Shown here piece after piece: positions 1 to 7,241 of a DNA stretch of 31,155 nucleotides. This DNA comes from an uncultured Eubacteriales bacterium (GTDB lineage: Bacteria; Bacillota; Clostridia; Christensenellales; CAG-138), in NCBI GenBank assembly GCA_900542615.1, contig UQOG01000009.1, positions 1 through 31,155 on the forward strand, in the 5' to 3' direction. Position numbers and translations under genes: made by a program. The notes under the pieces are model-generated. The model worked only from the letters and a program-made list of their open reading frames with translations. It was not told the DNA's origin and searched no databases. Numbering within the stretch: the stretch's first letter is position 1; each line of letters starts with the position of its first letter.

Positions 1-144
1 GATCAGCTGATCCAGAGCGAGACCGGCATCGACGTACACATTGCGGAAGACCCGCTGGACTGCGTGGCCAAGGGTGCCGGTGCGGTGCTGGATCATGTGG
101 ATGTCCTGCACGACGTGCTGGACACCGACGGCGGCCACATGTAA
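1..144 (+). CDS. mreB: Rod shape-determining protein MreB, C-terminal end (partial)
   Basis: The window opens inside a gene in frame 1 whose last 47 codons end at TAA 142-144. The residues include a DPLDCVAKGAG segment, which matches the conserved C-terminal part of MreB, the actin-like ATPase that organises lateral wall synthesis at the membrane. It is followed by mreC, mreD and a PBP2, the classic order of the elongation module, and this supports the call. Only the C-terminus is visible, so nothing can be said about its nucleotide-binding residues. A terminator-like hairpin with a T run follows the stop at 214-245, so mreB may be partly uncoupled from mreC. Confidence 0.85.
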   Translation, partial: DQLIQSETGIDVHIAEDPLDCVAKGAGAVLDHVDVLHDVLDTDGGHM

Positions 145-213
145 ACGGCTGCCTTTGCGGAAAAGAGTTCTGCGCCGCAGCTGCGCGGTCTTCCGCCGCA
201 AACAAAGTTTCTT

Positions 214-245
214 GCGCGGATGGCAGCGGCTGTCCGCGCTTTTTT
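214..245 (+). terminator. Terminator-like hairpin between mreB and mreC
   Basis: GCGCGGA (214-220) pairs with TCCGCGC (233-239), and CAG/CTG can pair inside the loop. Six T residues follow at 240-245. This is the form of an intrinsic terminator. Because mreC starts only 40 bases later with no obvious promoter between, it may act as a partial terminator that lowers mreCD-PBP2 expression relative to mreB. Confidence 0.6.
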
Positions 246-285
246 CGTGGCTCCGGCGTTGCAGGCCGGACAGGAGGGAGACCCC

Positions 286-1116
286 TTGAAGGATTTTTTT
301 GACACATGGAAATTCAAGATCCTGGTGGCGGTGGCGGTGTTCCTGGTGGGCATCATGGCCTATGCCGGTGCCAACGGCCGCCTGACCGCCGCCCCGCAGG
401 AGCTGCTCAGTGTGGTGCTGACCCCGTTCCAGAAGGTCAGCGCGGCCCTCAGCGGCGGCGTGGGCTCGGTGTGGGAGAAGTATGCCCGCATCGACGAGGT
501 CATGGACCAGAACGAACAGCTGGAAGCCGAGAACGCCGAGCTGCGCCAGCAGATGGTGGACTATGACCGCATCAAGGCTGAGAACGACGCTTATAAGGCG
601 CTGGCCCGCATCCAGGATAAAAACAGCGAAGCAACGTATGCTTCGGCCTTTGTCATCGGCCGCGACACGCTGGACGAGTTCGGCGGCTTCACGCTGGACA
701 AGGGCACGGCAGACGGCGTGGCGGTGAACGACGCCGTCATCAGCGATAGGGGCTACCTCGTGGGCGTGGTGGTGGAAGCCGACACCACCAGCTGCAAGGT
801 GATGACCATCCTGCACCCCAGCTTCAACGCGGCGGGCGTGGTGTCCCGCACCCGGGAGAACGGCATCATCAACGGCAGCAGCGAGTATGCCGGGGACGGC
901 CTGTGCACCCTGACGAACCTCGAACGCAGCTGTGAGACCCACAAGGGCGATCAGGTCATCACTACGGGCCTGGGCGGGGTCTACCCGCCGGACCTGTTGG
1001 TGGGCATCGTGCAGGAGGTGGTGCCGGAAGCCAGCGGCAAATCCTCCATTGCGGTCATCAAGCCGGGTGCCGACCCCCGCACCGTCAAGCATGTATTCAT
1101 CATCACCGATTATTAA
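286..1116 (+). CDS. mreC: Rod shape-determining protein MreC
   Basis: A 276-aa protein of the usual MreC layout: a short cytoplasmic N-terminus, one membrane helix (about residues 9-28), a coiled coil rich in Q, E, L and A (about 60-105), and a C-terminal beta-rich domain with the conserved GGVYPPDLLVGIV-type segment near the end. MreC is the bitopic scaffold that links MreB filaments to MreD, RodA and PBP2 outside the membrane. The start chosen is TTG at 286, because AGGAGG at 272-277 lies eight bases upstream and the residue order (LKDFFDTWKFK then the helix) fits the family. The in-frame upstream ATG at 220 lies inside the terminator hairpin and lacks a ribosome site. mreD follows after 13 bases. 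Confidence 0.9.
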   Translation: MKDFFDTWKFKILVAVAVFLVGIMAYAGANGRLTAAPQELLSVVLTPFQKVSAALSGGVGSVWEKYARIDEVMDQNEQLEAENAELRQQMVDYDRIKAENDAYKALARIQDKNSEATYASAFVIGRDTLDEFGGFTLDKGTADGVAVNDAVISDRGYLVGVVVEADTTSCKVMTILHPSFNAAGVVSRTRENGIINGSSEYAGDGLCTLTNLERSCETHKGDQVITTGLGGVYPPDLLVGIVQEVVPEASGKSSIAVIKPGADPRTVKHVFIITDY

Positions 1117-1129
1117 GGGGGCGCTTTGT

Positions 1130-1663
1130 ATGGAATCACGCCGCATGCGCAGCCGCAGCCAGATCCTGAAATGGGGCTGCTATGTGCTGGCGCTGTTCGT
1201 GTGTGCAGCGCTGCAAACGACCCCCGGCCTGTTCCAGCTGGGGCAGGCAAAGCCGTTGTTCATCCTGCCGCTGTGCCTGGCCGTGGCCGTGTATGAAGGC
1301 GAGTTCGCGGGCGCGCTGTTCGGCGCGGTGTGCGGCCTCTTGTGGGACTACACCGCCGGGCGCACCGTGGGTATGCTGGCGCTGGAACTGCTGCTGATGT
1401 GCTTTGCCCTCTCGGTGCTGGTGCAGCTGTATCTGCAGGGCAGCACCTGGAACTTTGCCCTGATCAGCATGGTCACGGCGGCGCTGGTGCTCTCGCTGGA
1501 CTGGCTGTTTTTCTACTATATGCCGGGCTACAGCTGGGCTGGCAGCCGCTGGCTCACCTTCGTGCTGCCCTCGGCCGGGCTGACGCTGCTGCCCTCGCTG
1601 GTGCTGTTCCGGCTGGTGCGGCGCATCCACGAAGAATTCAAGATCGACAACGGCGTAGTCTGA
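1130..1663 (+). CDS. mreD: Rod shape-determining protein MreD
   Basis: A 177-aa integral membrane protein with about five hydrophobic segments and a short basic N-terminus (MESRRMRSRSQ). MreD is the small polytopic partner of MreC in the elongasome. Sequence conservation in this family is low, so the call rests on size, hydrophobicity, the GxxxGLLWDYTAG-type segment near residues 60-80, and its position between mreC and a PBP2 gene. The ATG at 1130 is preceded by a purine-rich AAGGGGG at 1115-1121. An in-frame upstream extension overlapping mreC has no ribosome site and the wrong composition. The gap to the next gene is 19 bases, with GGAGGA in it, so this is one operon. Confidence 0.85.
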   Translation: MESRRMRSRSQILKWGCYVLALFVCAALQTTPGLFQLGQAKPLFILPLCLAVAVYEGEFAGALFGAVCGLLWDYTAGRTVGMLALELLLMCFALSVLVQLYLQGSTWNFALISMVTAALVLSLDWLFFYYMPGYSWAGSRWLTFVLPSAGLTLLPSLVLFRLVRRIHEEFKIDNGVV

Positions 1664-1682
1664 ACCGCCGGAGGAGACACGG

Positions 1683-3995
1683 ATGAATCAGAACGAACGA
1701 AAAACCGTCGTGCGCCGCATGATTTTGCTCATTGCCGCGGCATGTGCCGTCATGGGGCTGTTTGTGCTGCGTCTGATCTTTCTGCAGCTGGTCAACGGCG
1801 ACGACTTCAAGGCGCAGGCCACCAATACCACCGATTATAATTTCACGGTGACGGCGGCCCGCGGCGACATCGTGGACAGCAGCGGGCGGCGCATCGCCAC
1901 CAGCACCACCAGCTACAACGTGGTGCTTAACAAACTGCTGATGGGTGACCGCGACCTGGACACCATGCTGCAGCAGATCGTGGAGCTGCTGCGGGAAAAC
2001 AGCGAGAGCTGGAACGACACCCTGCTCATCGGCCAGCCGGACGCCGCAGGCCACTATGAATTTACCGACGATGATACGTCCACCAGCGACCAGAAGCAGC
2101 TGGCCGACATGAAGGACACCCTCGGCCTGCAGCAGTACGCCACCGCCGACGATGTGATGGAGATGCTGGTGGAGAAGAATAACCTGCAGGGCTTCTCGCT
2201 GGAATGGCAGCGGGTGCTGGCCGGCATCCACTACGAGATGGACCGGCAAGCCTTCTCCAACGTGAACAACTTTGTCATGGCCGAGAACGTTAGCGCCGCG
2301 ACCGTGGCCACCATCAAGGAGCACAGCCTGCAGCTGCCCGGCGTGGAGATCGTGGAGACCAGCGCCCGCAGCTACGAGCAGAGCGACATCATCCCGGCGG
2401 TGCTGGGCCGTGTGGGCAAGATCACCGCCGAAAAGTGGAAGGTGACCGATTCGGACGGCAACGTGACCTACCCGCTGCGGGACAAAGGCTACAACATGAA
2501 CGACATTCTGGGCATTTCGGGCCTGGAATCGGCCTATGAAGACGAGCTGCGCGGCAAGGACGGCGTGGAGACCATCACCCGCAACTCGGACGGCGTCATC
2601 GTGGACACCCAGCTTACCACCGTGCCGGAGCCGGGCCACACCGTGCAGCTGACCATCGACAGCAACTTCCAGCGGGCGGTGGACAAGGCGCTGGCGGAGA
2701 ACATCGACATGATCAACCGCGTCTACAACACCGGCGACATGAAGGCGGCTGCGGCTGCGGCCGTGGTCATCGACGTGAAGGACGGCGGCGTGCTGGCGGC
2801 CTCCAACTACCCCAGCTTCGACCAGAACCTCTACGCCACCAACTACAGCGAGTACAGCTCGGACCCGGGCCTGCCGCTGTTCAACCGGGCCCTGCAGGGC
2901 CTGTATACGCCGGGCTCCACCTTCAAGCCCGCCGTGGCAGTGGCCGCGCTGGACAGCGGCCTCATCAACCAGTATTCCACGGTGTTCTGCAACGGCGTGT
3001 ACAACTACTTCAAGGATTACCACCCCAAGTGCACCCGCCACGGCCACAGCGGCAACATCGACGTGGTGACCGCCATCAAGTGGAGCTGCAACATCTTCTT
3101 CTATGACGTGGGCCGCCGCCTGACCAGCGATGTCTACGACGCCTACGCCTACAAGCTGGGCCTGGGCCAGCGCACCGGCGTGGAGGTGAGCGAGGCCACC
3201 GGCCGCCTGACCACCAAGAACGATTCCAACTACACCGCCTCGCTGGACGTGCAGGCCGCCATCGGTCAGGGCAACACGGTGGTCACCCCCATCCAGCTGG
3301 CCACCTATGCGGCCACCCTGGCCAACAACGGCGTGCGCTACCGCACCCACTTTGTCAAGGCCATTCTGGACACAAACACCGGCGAGGTGCTCAGCGAGAC
3401 CCAGCCCGAGGTGATGGATGTGATCGAGGGCACCGGCAACACCTTTGAGCTGGTGCGCGAGGGCATGAAGCAGGTGCCCAGCACCATCAGCGGCAAAATT
3501 TCCAGCTACCCCATCGCCATCGCCTGCAAGACCGGCACCCCCCAGCGCAGCGAGACCTACGCCCCGGGCAAGCACTACCTGAACGCCATGATGGTGGCCT
3601 ACCTCCCGGCGGATGACCCGGAGATCGCCATCGGCATCTCCATCGAGTACGGCGGCTACGGTGCCCGCGCCGGTGACCTGGTGGTGGACATCGCCAACGC
3701 CTACTTCGCCATGAAGGACGGCACGCTGGAAAAGCAGGCCGAGGAGGAAGCCGCGCAGTCGCAGGCAGACCAGCAGGCGGCCGACACCCAGCAGTCCACC
3801 GAAACGGCCAACGGCACCCAGACCACCACCGGCACTGCCAATACGGCCGGTACGGCAGGCACGGCCCAGCCGACCCAGACCGAACCTGCCGCCCAGCCGG
3901 CCACGACCGAGACGGAGCTGCCCGCCGCAGAGCCGGACACCGAGGATAACCCGGACGCCATCGCGCCCGAAACGGTCCCGCAGGAGACGGGCTGA
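1683..3995 (+). CDS. mrdA: Penicillin-binding protein 2, class B transpeptidase
   Basis: A 770-aa class B PBP with a single N-terminal membrane anchor (about 12-33), a dimerisation/pedestal region, and a transpeptidase domain. The three catalytic motifs are intact: SxxK as STFK at 412-415 (nucleophile Ser412), SxN as SCN at 468-470, and KTG at 616-618. In the elongasome it cross-links peptidoglycan made by RodA, and its place behind mreBCD fits that role. Residues from about 680 to the end form a low-complexity tail rich in Gln, Thr, Ala, Pro and Glu, outside the transpeptidase fold. No rodA is adjacent. The ATG at 1683 has GGAGGA 5-10 bases upstream. An FtsI-type (division) PBP is the less likely alternative. 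Confidence 0.9.
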   Translation: MNQNERKTVVRRMILLIAAACAVMGLFVLRLIFLQLVNGDDFKAQATNTTDYNFTVTAARGDIVDSSGRRIATSTTSYNVVLNKLLMGDRDLDTMLQQIVELLRENSESWNDTLLIGQPDAAGHYEFTDDDTSTSDQKQLADMKDTLGLQQYATADDVMEMLVEKNNLQGFSLEWQRVLAGIHYEMDRQAFSNVNNFVMAENVSAATVATIKEHSLQLPGVEIVETSARSYEQSDIIPAVLGRVGKITAEKWKVTDSDGNVTYPLRDKGYNMNDILGISGLESAYEDELRGKDGVETITRNSDGVIVDTQLTTVPEPGHTVQLTIDSNFQRAVDKALAENIDMINRVYNTGDMKAAAAAAVVIDVKDGGVLAASNYPSFDQNLYATNYSEYSSDPGLPLFNRALQGLYTPGSTFKPAVAVAALDSGLINQYSTVFCNGVYNYFKDYHPKCTRHGHSGNIDVVTAIKWSCNIFFYDVGRRLTSDVYDAYAYKLGLGQRTGVEVSEATGRLTTKNDSNYTASLDVQAAIGQGNTVVTPIQLATYAATLANNGVRYRTHFVKAILDTNTGEVLSETQPEVMDVIEGTGNTFELVREGMKQVPSTISGKISSYPIAIACKTGTPQRSETYAPGKHYLNAMMVAYLPADDPEIAIGISIEYGGYGARAGDLVVDIANAYFAMKDGTLEKQAEEEAAQSQADQQAADTQQSTETANGTQTTTGTANTAGTAGTAQPTQTEPAAQPATTETELPAAEPDTEDNPDAIAPETVPQETG

Positions 3996-4011
3996 CCCGG
4001 CACGGGGGCGC

Positions 4012-4027
4012 AGCCGCGCGGCTTTTT
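4012..4027 (+). terminator. Weak hairpin with T run after the PBP2 gene
   Basis: AGCC-GCGC-GGCT (4012-4023) is followed by four T residues. The stem is only four base pairs, so this is a weak candidate for the end of the mre operon. GC-rich flanks could extend the structure. Confidence 0.3.
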
Positions 4028-4080
4028 GGCGCGCGTTTGACCAAAAGAAAACAAAATTGAATATTTTGTATAAAAACCAG

Positions 4081-4109
4081 TTGTAATAGATTGGATTTTG
4101 TGATATTAT
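4081..4109 (+). promoter_or_regulatory. Predicted sigma-70-type promoter for the methylglyoxal synthase homologue
   Basis: TTGTAA (4081-4086), a 17-base spacer and TATTAT (4104-4109) lie in an AT-rich stretch that stands out from the GC-rich genes. The leader to the ATG at 4174 is about 58 bases and ends in AGAGGAGAGGG. Confidence 0.5.
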
Positions 4110-4173
4110 TTTTACCAAAGGGACTTTTTACCACACGGTGTATCACATAGAGCGAAAGAGGAGAGGGTAACGG

Positions 4174-4578
4174 ATGACGATTGCACTGATTGCGCATGAC
4201 TCCAAAAAGGAGCTGATGGTTCAGTTCTGCACGGCGTATTGCCGCATTCTGAGCCAGCACAAGCTGGTGGCGACCGGCACCACAGGCAAGCTGATCGCCG
4301 AGGCGACCGGCCTGCAGGTCCAGCGTTTTCTGGCCGGTGTGCAGGGCGGCGACCAGCAGATCGCTTCCCGCATTGCCTGCAATGAGATCGACCTGCTGCT
4401 GTTCTTCCGCGACCCCATCAACGCGAAGCCCAGCGAGCCCAACGAGATGACCCTGCTGCGCCTGTGCGATGTGCACAACATCCCCATGGCCACCAACATT
4501 GCCACCGCCGAGGTGCTCATCCACGGCCTGGAGCGCGGCGATCTGGATTGGCGCGATATCGTCCACCCGCAGAACTGA
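4174..4578 (+). CDS. mgsA: Methylglyoxal synthase homologue with altered active site
   Basis: A 134-aa single-domain protein with the family signatures IALIAHD (residues 3-9), ATGTTGK (33-39), GGDQQIASRIA (58-68), FFRDP (77-81) and HNIPMATNIATAE (101-113). Methylglyoxal synthase converts dihydroxyacetone phosphate to methylglyoxal plus phosphate, a bypass of lower glycolysis. Aligned by eye to the E. coli enzyme, His19, Asp20, Asp71 and Asp91 are kept (His8, Asp9, Asp60, Asp80). The HxPD segment (His98, Asp101) reads SEPN here, so His98 is Ser87 and Asp101 is Asn90. The family membership is clear but normal activity is not assured. The gene is monocistronic, with its own promoter and a strong terminator. 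Confidence 0.85.
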   Translation: MTIALIAHDSKKELMVQFCTAYCRILSQHKLVATGTTGKLIAEATGLQVQRFLAGVQGGDQQIASRIACNEIDLLLFFRDPINAKPSEPNEMTLLRLCDVHNIPMATNIATAEVLIHGLERGDLDWRDIVHPQN

Positions 4579-4610
4579 GTGCAAAGCGGAGAAACAACAA
4601 GACAAACAAG

Positions 4611-4650
4611 AAAAGGCACTGTACCGCACAAAACGGCACGGTGCCTTTTT
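4611..4650 (+). terminator. Intrinsic terminator after mgsA
   Basis: The left arm (4611-4626) pairs with the right arm (4634-4649) over about 16 positions, with one G-U pair and one A-C mismatch. The loop is seven bases and the right arm ends in five T residues. The flanking A and T runs make it potentially bidirectional. Confidence 0.85.
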
Positions 4651-4686
4651 ATTTGCAAAAAAATATGTGAAAATACGCGAAAAAGC

Positions 4687-4717
4687 TTGACATCAACATA
4701 GGGGGGGGGGGTAAAAT
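4687..4717 (+). promoter_or_regulatory. Promoter with an 11-G tract in the spacer
   Basis: A perfect TTGACA (4687-4692) is followed by TCAACATA, eleven consecutive G (4701-4711) and TAAAAT (4712-4717) as -10 box. The spacer is 19 bases, two longer than optimal. With nine G it would be 17. A homopolymeric G run at this place is the arrangement used by slipped-strand, phase-variable promoters, because each gain or loss of a G changes the spacing of the two boxes. The downstream gene encodes a secreted leucine-rich-repeat protein after a leader of about 90 bases. Confidence 0.65.
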
Positions 4718-4811
4718 AAAAATGGGAATGCCCTCGAACGACCGGAAATGCCGGGACAAACCGGGGGCGTGACAACCACCGTTTGAGTGCGCAAAAAGGG
4801 AGGAAAGCAAC

Positions 4812-6029
4812 ATGAAAAAAAGACTGATCAGCCTTCTGCTTGCGGTGTGCATGGCGGCATCTGTTCTGCCGGTGGGCGCATTTGCGGCAGCGGCGGGGGA
4901 GACCTTTGCCTATGAATACGAAGGCCAGACCCTGAACTATAAGGTGACGAGCGATTCCACGGTCGAAGTGGCCAAGAACACGGGCATCACCGGAACGCTG
5001 AAGATCCCAGAGACGGTGTATGACGGCGATGAGAACCAGTATACCGTCACGGCGATCGGCCAGGATGCCTTTGCGGGAAATAACGTTATCGAGGTGGAGT
5101 TTCCGGCTACCCTGAAAACCATCGGAACGAGCGCGTTTCTGAACAATAACAGCCTGAAGGATGTTGAATTCCCGGAGGGACTGACCACCATCGGCAACTA
5201 CGCATTTGGCTCTGTCTGGGGCATGACGAAACTGAAGATTCCGGCAAGCGTCACCCGCATCGGCGGCGGTGCATTCCAGTGGTGCGGAAACGTCACTTCG
5301 ATTGAATTCGGCGCGGGCATCCAGCTTTCTGAACTGGAAAGCGGTCTGTTCGACCACTGCCGGAAGCTCCAGAAAGTGGTTGTGCCGGAGAGCGTGAAGA
5401 AGATCAACATTGCAGTCTTCCGTGACTGCCCGGCATTGGAAGAAGTGATCCTCCCGACGGGTGTTACCGAGATCGACTCGGCGGCATTTGCAGTGGACAG
5501 CCAGTCCGCGAACGATGCATTCAAGCTGCACTATACCGGTTCGGAAGAACAGTGGAACAGCATCGCAATCGACTGGGCGGTGTGCCAGAGCGGCGGCGAC
5601 AACAGCATCCTGCAGAAGGAAGGCGTGGTAGATTACAACTACGCCCCTGCCGACGATCTGCCCGATGACGTCGACTTTGACGGCGATGCTTCCTGGATGG
5701 GCTCGGTGGCAGCTGCAGCGGCCATTGGCACGGGCGCCGCCATCGTGGCGTATCAGTTCGGCACCACCGTCTACCTGGATTCCGTCCTGCCCGAGGGCGC
5801 GGATATCCCGGTGACTTATGGCCAGCTGGCAAAGCTGATGTGGCAGAATGCCGGCAGCCCGGAACCGGAAACGGCTCTGGCACCGGACGCAGACGAAGTG
5901 CAGAAGGCAATGGCCTGGGCTGTGGAAAATGAGCTGATCGACGCTCATAGAAAAGCGGATTTCCTTGTCAGCCGCGTCAGCGTCATCCGCGCGTGGAACA
6001 AGGCTCAGAAGCTTGCGGCTGCAAAATAA
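4812..6029 (+). CDS. Secreted BspA-like leucine-rich-repeat protein with SLH-like C-terminus
   Basis: A 405-aa protein with a clear Sec signal peptide (MKKRLISLLLAVCMAASVLP, cleavage near residue 27 after AFAAA). Residues about 60-230 hold five or so LRR_5/BspA-type repeats, recognisable from the IGxxAF, LKKIxIPxSVTxIG and FxxCxxL patterns. BspA-type repeats are typical of adhesins and other surface proteins of gut bacteria. Residues 295-317 are an Ala/Gly-rich hydrophobic stretch. The last 80 residues (PVTYGQLAKLMWQNAG, then a WAVENELI element and an SVIRAWNKAQKL element) resemble a degenerate S-layer-homology repeat that could hold it on the wall. The ATG at 4812 has GGGAGG about ten bases upstream. 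The gene is monocistronic. No ligand can be inferred. Confidence 0.8.
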   Translation: MKKRLISLLLAVCMAASVLPVGAFAAAAGETFAYEYEGQTLNYKVTSDSTVEVAKNTGITGTLKIPETVYDGDENQYTVTAIGQDAFAGNNVIEVEFPATLKTIGTSAFLNNNSLKDVEFPEGLTTIGNYAFGSVWGMTKLKIPASVTRIGGGAFQWCGNVTSIEFGAGIQLSELESGLFDHCRKLQKVVVPESVKKINIAVFRDCPALEEVILPTGVTEIDSAAFAVDSQSANDAFKLHYTGSEEQWNSIAIDWAVCQSGGDNSILQKEGVVDYNYAPADDLPDDVDFDGDASWMGSVAAAAAIGTGAAIVAYQFGTTVYLDSVLPEGADIPVTYGQLAKLMWQNAGSPEPETALAPDADEVQKAMAWAVENELIDAHRKADFLVSRVSVIRAWNKAQKLAAAK

Positions 6030-6069
6030 CCCGATCTGAATAAAAATATCAAAAGCGTACCCAAACAAA

Positions 6070-6106
6070 AAAAGCGCTGCCCGGTTTGGTTCCGGACAGC
6101 GCTTTT
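6070..6106. terminator. Bidirectional intrinsic terminator between convergent genes
   Basis: The 15-base arms 6070-6084 and 6092-6106 pair with a single C-A mismatch around a seven-base loop. There is an A run on the left and a T run on the right, so it can stop transcription from both sides. It sits between the LRR gene (plus) and the MnmA-like gene (minus). Confidence 0.85.
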
Positions 6107-6119
6107 CTGCTGCAAAAAC

Positions 6120-6650
6120 TTAAACTTTGAAGTCCGCTGCCATCTCGGCCACATCTTCCGGGGCAAAATCGCCCAGAGGCAAAATCAGCCGGGCCAGCAC
6201 GGCCTGCGGCAGAGCAGCCAGCGCGGCGCTGTCGTCAGCGCCCACGCCTGCAGGCGGGCAGACCGTGTGCACACCGTCGGAAGCGGTCTCCACCCGGGCG
6301 CGGTGGGGCGTAGCCACATACTGCATCCCCAGCTTGTCGGCGGCGGTGAGCAGGGCAGCGAACAGCGGGCTGACGCCCTCGCCCAGCGCGTCGGCGTCCT
6401 GCCCGGCAAGGGCCTCGGCGTTCAGCACGATGCACTCAATGCCCAGCTTTTCGGCCGCCTGCTTGGCAGCTTCCGCTTCGGCGGCCTGTTCGGCTGCCAG
6501 CCGCACGGCAGCGCCTGCCACGGCAAAACCCTGCTGCTGCAGAATGCGCACCGCCACGGCGCAGGCGGCGGTGTCGGCCATCTGGATCAGGACCTTGTCC
6601 TGGCTCTCGTAGGTGTCGAACCCGTTCCCGGGCAGAAAAGTATCGTTCAT
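6120..6650 (-). CDS. Small MnmA-like (PP-loop) protein lacking catalytic motifs
   Basis: A 176-aa protein that follows the order of tRNA 2-thiouridylase MnmA in miniature. Residues 20-52 match the first strand-loop-helix, but the ATP-binding SGGVDSS is replaced by ADTAACA (25-31). Residues 62-77 (AKQAAEKLGIECIVLN) match the second strand. Residues 94-121 match the region ending in YIATGHYARVE, here YVATPHRARVE, without the catalytic CNxxIKF cysteine. Residues 138-175 (DDSAALAALPQ, then LARLILPLGDFAPEDVAEMA) match the DQSYFLYxLTQ...LFPLGDxTKEEVRE segment. The C-terminal RNA-binding domain is absent. It is very rich in Ala. The ATG at 6650 overlaps the rnhA stop as ATGA, so it is coupled to RNase HI. 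It could be a pseudoenzyme or a decaying paralogue. The homology is my reading by eye. Confidence 0.55.
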   Translation of the reverse strand: MNDTFLPGNGFDTYESQDKVLIQMADTAACAVAVRILQQQGFAVAGAAVRLAAEQAAEAEAAKQAAEKLGIECIVLNAEALAGQDADALGEGVSPLFAALLTAADKLGMQYVATPHRARVETASDGVHTVCPPAGVGADDSAALAALPQAVLARLILPLGDFAPEDVAEMAADFKV

Positions 6651-7111
6651 GTCCCTTGCCTCCCGCCATGTGCTTTGCTTTGTGCCACGGCCAGCTGGTC
6701 GCAGCGTTCGTTCTCCGGGTGGCCTGCGTGGCCCTTGACCCAGACGTAGGTGATCTTGTGTCGGGCTTCCTGTTCCAGTGCCTGGGCCCAGAGGTCCGGG
6801 TTCAGGGCAGGGGAGCCGTCGGATTTTTTCCAGCCCCGGCGCTGCCAGCCTTTGGCCCAGCCCTTCTGCAGCCCGTTGATGACGTACTGGCTGTCGGAAC
6901 ACAGCCGCACTTCGCACGGCTCCTTGAGCTGGCGCAGCGCCTCAATGAAGGCGGTCAGCTCCATGCGGTTGTTGGTGGTGCTGTCGTCACCGCCGCTGAG
7001 CTCTTTTTCGTAGACCTTGCCGTTGAAACGATAGCGCAGCACCGCGCCCCAGCCGCCCGGGCCGGGGTTGCCGCTGCATGCGCCGTCGGTGTAAACTTCG
7101 ACCTGTTTCAT
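6647..7111 (-). CDS. rnhA: Ribonuclease HI
   Basis: A 154-aa RNase HI that cleaves the RNA strand of RNA-DNA hybrids. The four acidic catalytic residues can be placed: Asp in YTDGACSGNPGPGGWG, Glu in NNRMELTA, Asp in LCSDSQYV, and the last Asp in ENERCDQLA after VWVKGHAGHPEN. The length equals that of typical RNase HI. The ATG at 7111 was chosen because AAGGAG stands nine bases upstream and the protein begins MKQVEVYTDG as in the family. An open upstream extension lacks homology. The stop overlaps the next gene by ATGA. A promoter is visible at 7141-7170. Confidence 0.95.
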   Translation of the reverse strand: MKQVEVYTDGACSGNPGPGGWGAVLRYRFNGKVYEKELSGGDDSTTNNRMELTAFIEALRQLKEPCEVRLCSDSQYVINGLQKGWAKGWQRRGWKKSDGSPALNPDLWAQALEQEARHKITYVWVKGHAGHPENERCDQLAVAQSKAHGGRQGT

Positions 7112-7140
7112 GCGGTTCTCCTTATCATAGGTAGTGCTTC

Positions 7141-7170
7141 TATTTAGCGCCATTTTCGCCGTTCTGTCAA
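7141..7170 (-). promoter_or_regulatory. Predicted promoter of rnhA
   Basis: On the minus strand TTGACA (7165-7170) is followed by an 18-base spacer and TAAATA (7141-7146). The -35 is perfect and the -10 is fair. The leader to the rnhA ATG at 7111 is about 25 bases. It diverges from the promoter at 7213-7241. Confidence 0.6.
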
Positions 7171-7212
7171 GAGCCAATGCATACTTCGGCCCGGTTCTGC
7201 CAAACCTTGGAA

Positions 7213-7241
7213 TTGACAAAAACGCCGGGAAATACTATACT
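7213..7241 (+). promoter_or_regulatory. Strong consensus promoter upstream of a long leader
   Basis: TTGACA (7213-7218), a 17-base spacer and TATACT (7236-7241). Transcription would start near 7248 and run through about 265 bases of leader before the ATG at 7513. I see no recognised riboswitch in the leader. It holds several small GC hairpins only. Confidence 0.75.

Noticed and set aside
220..285. A longer mreC starting at the ATG at 220
   Set aside because: That ATG lies inside the terminator hairpin, has no ribosome site, and adds residues not seen in the family. TTG at 286 has AGGAGG at good distance.
1638..4118. A very long open frame (826 codons) on the minus strand opposite the PBP2 gene
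   Set aside because: It is the mirror of a GC-rich gene with strong third-position bias. It has no ribosome site or domain, and its protein is a low-complexity Val/Gly/His mix.
4221..6068. A 615-codon minus-strand frame opposite mgsA and the LRR gene
   Set aside because: It crosses two well-supported genes and a terminator and shows no family similarity.
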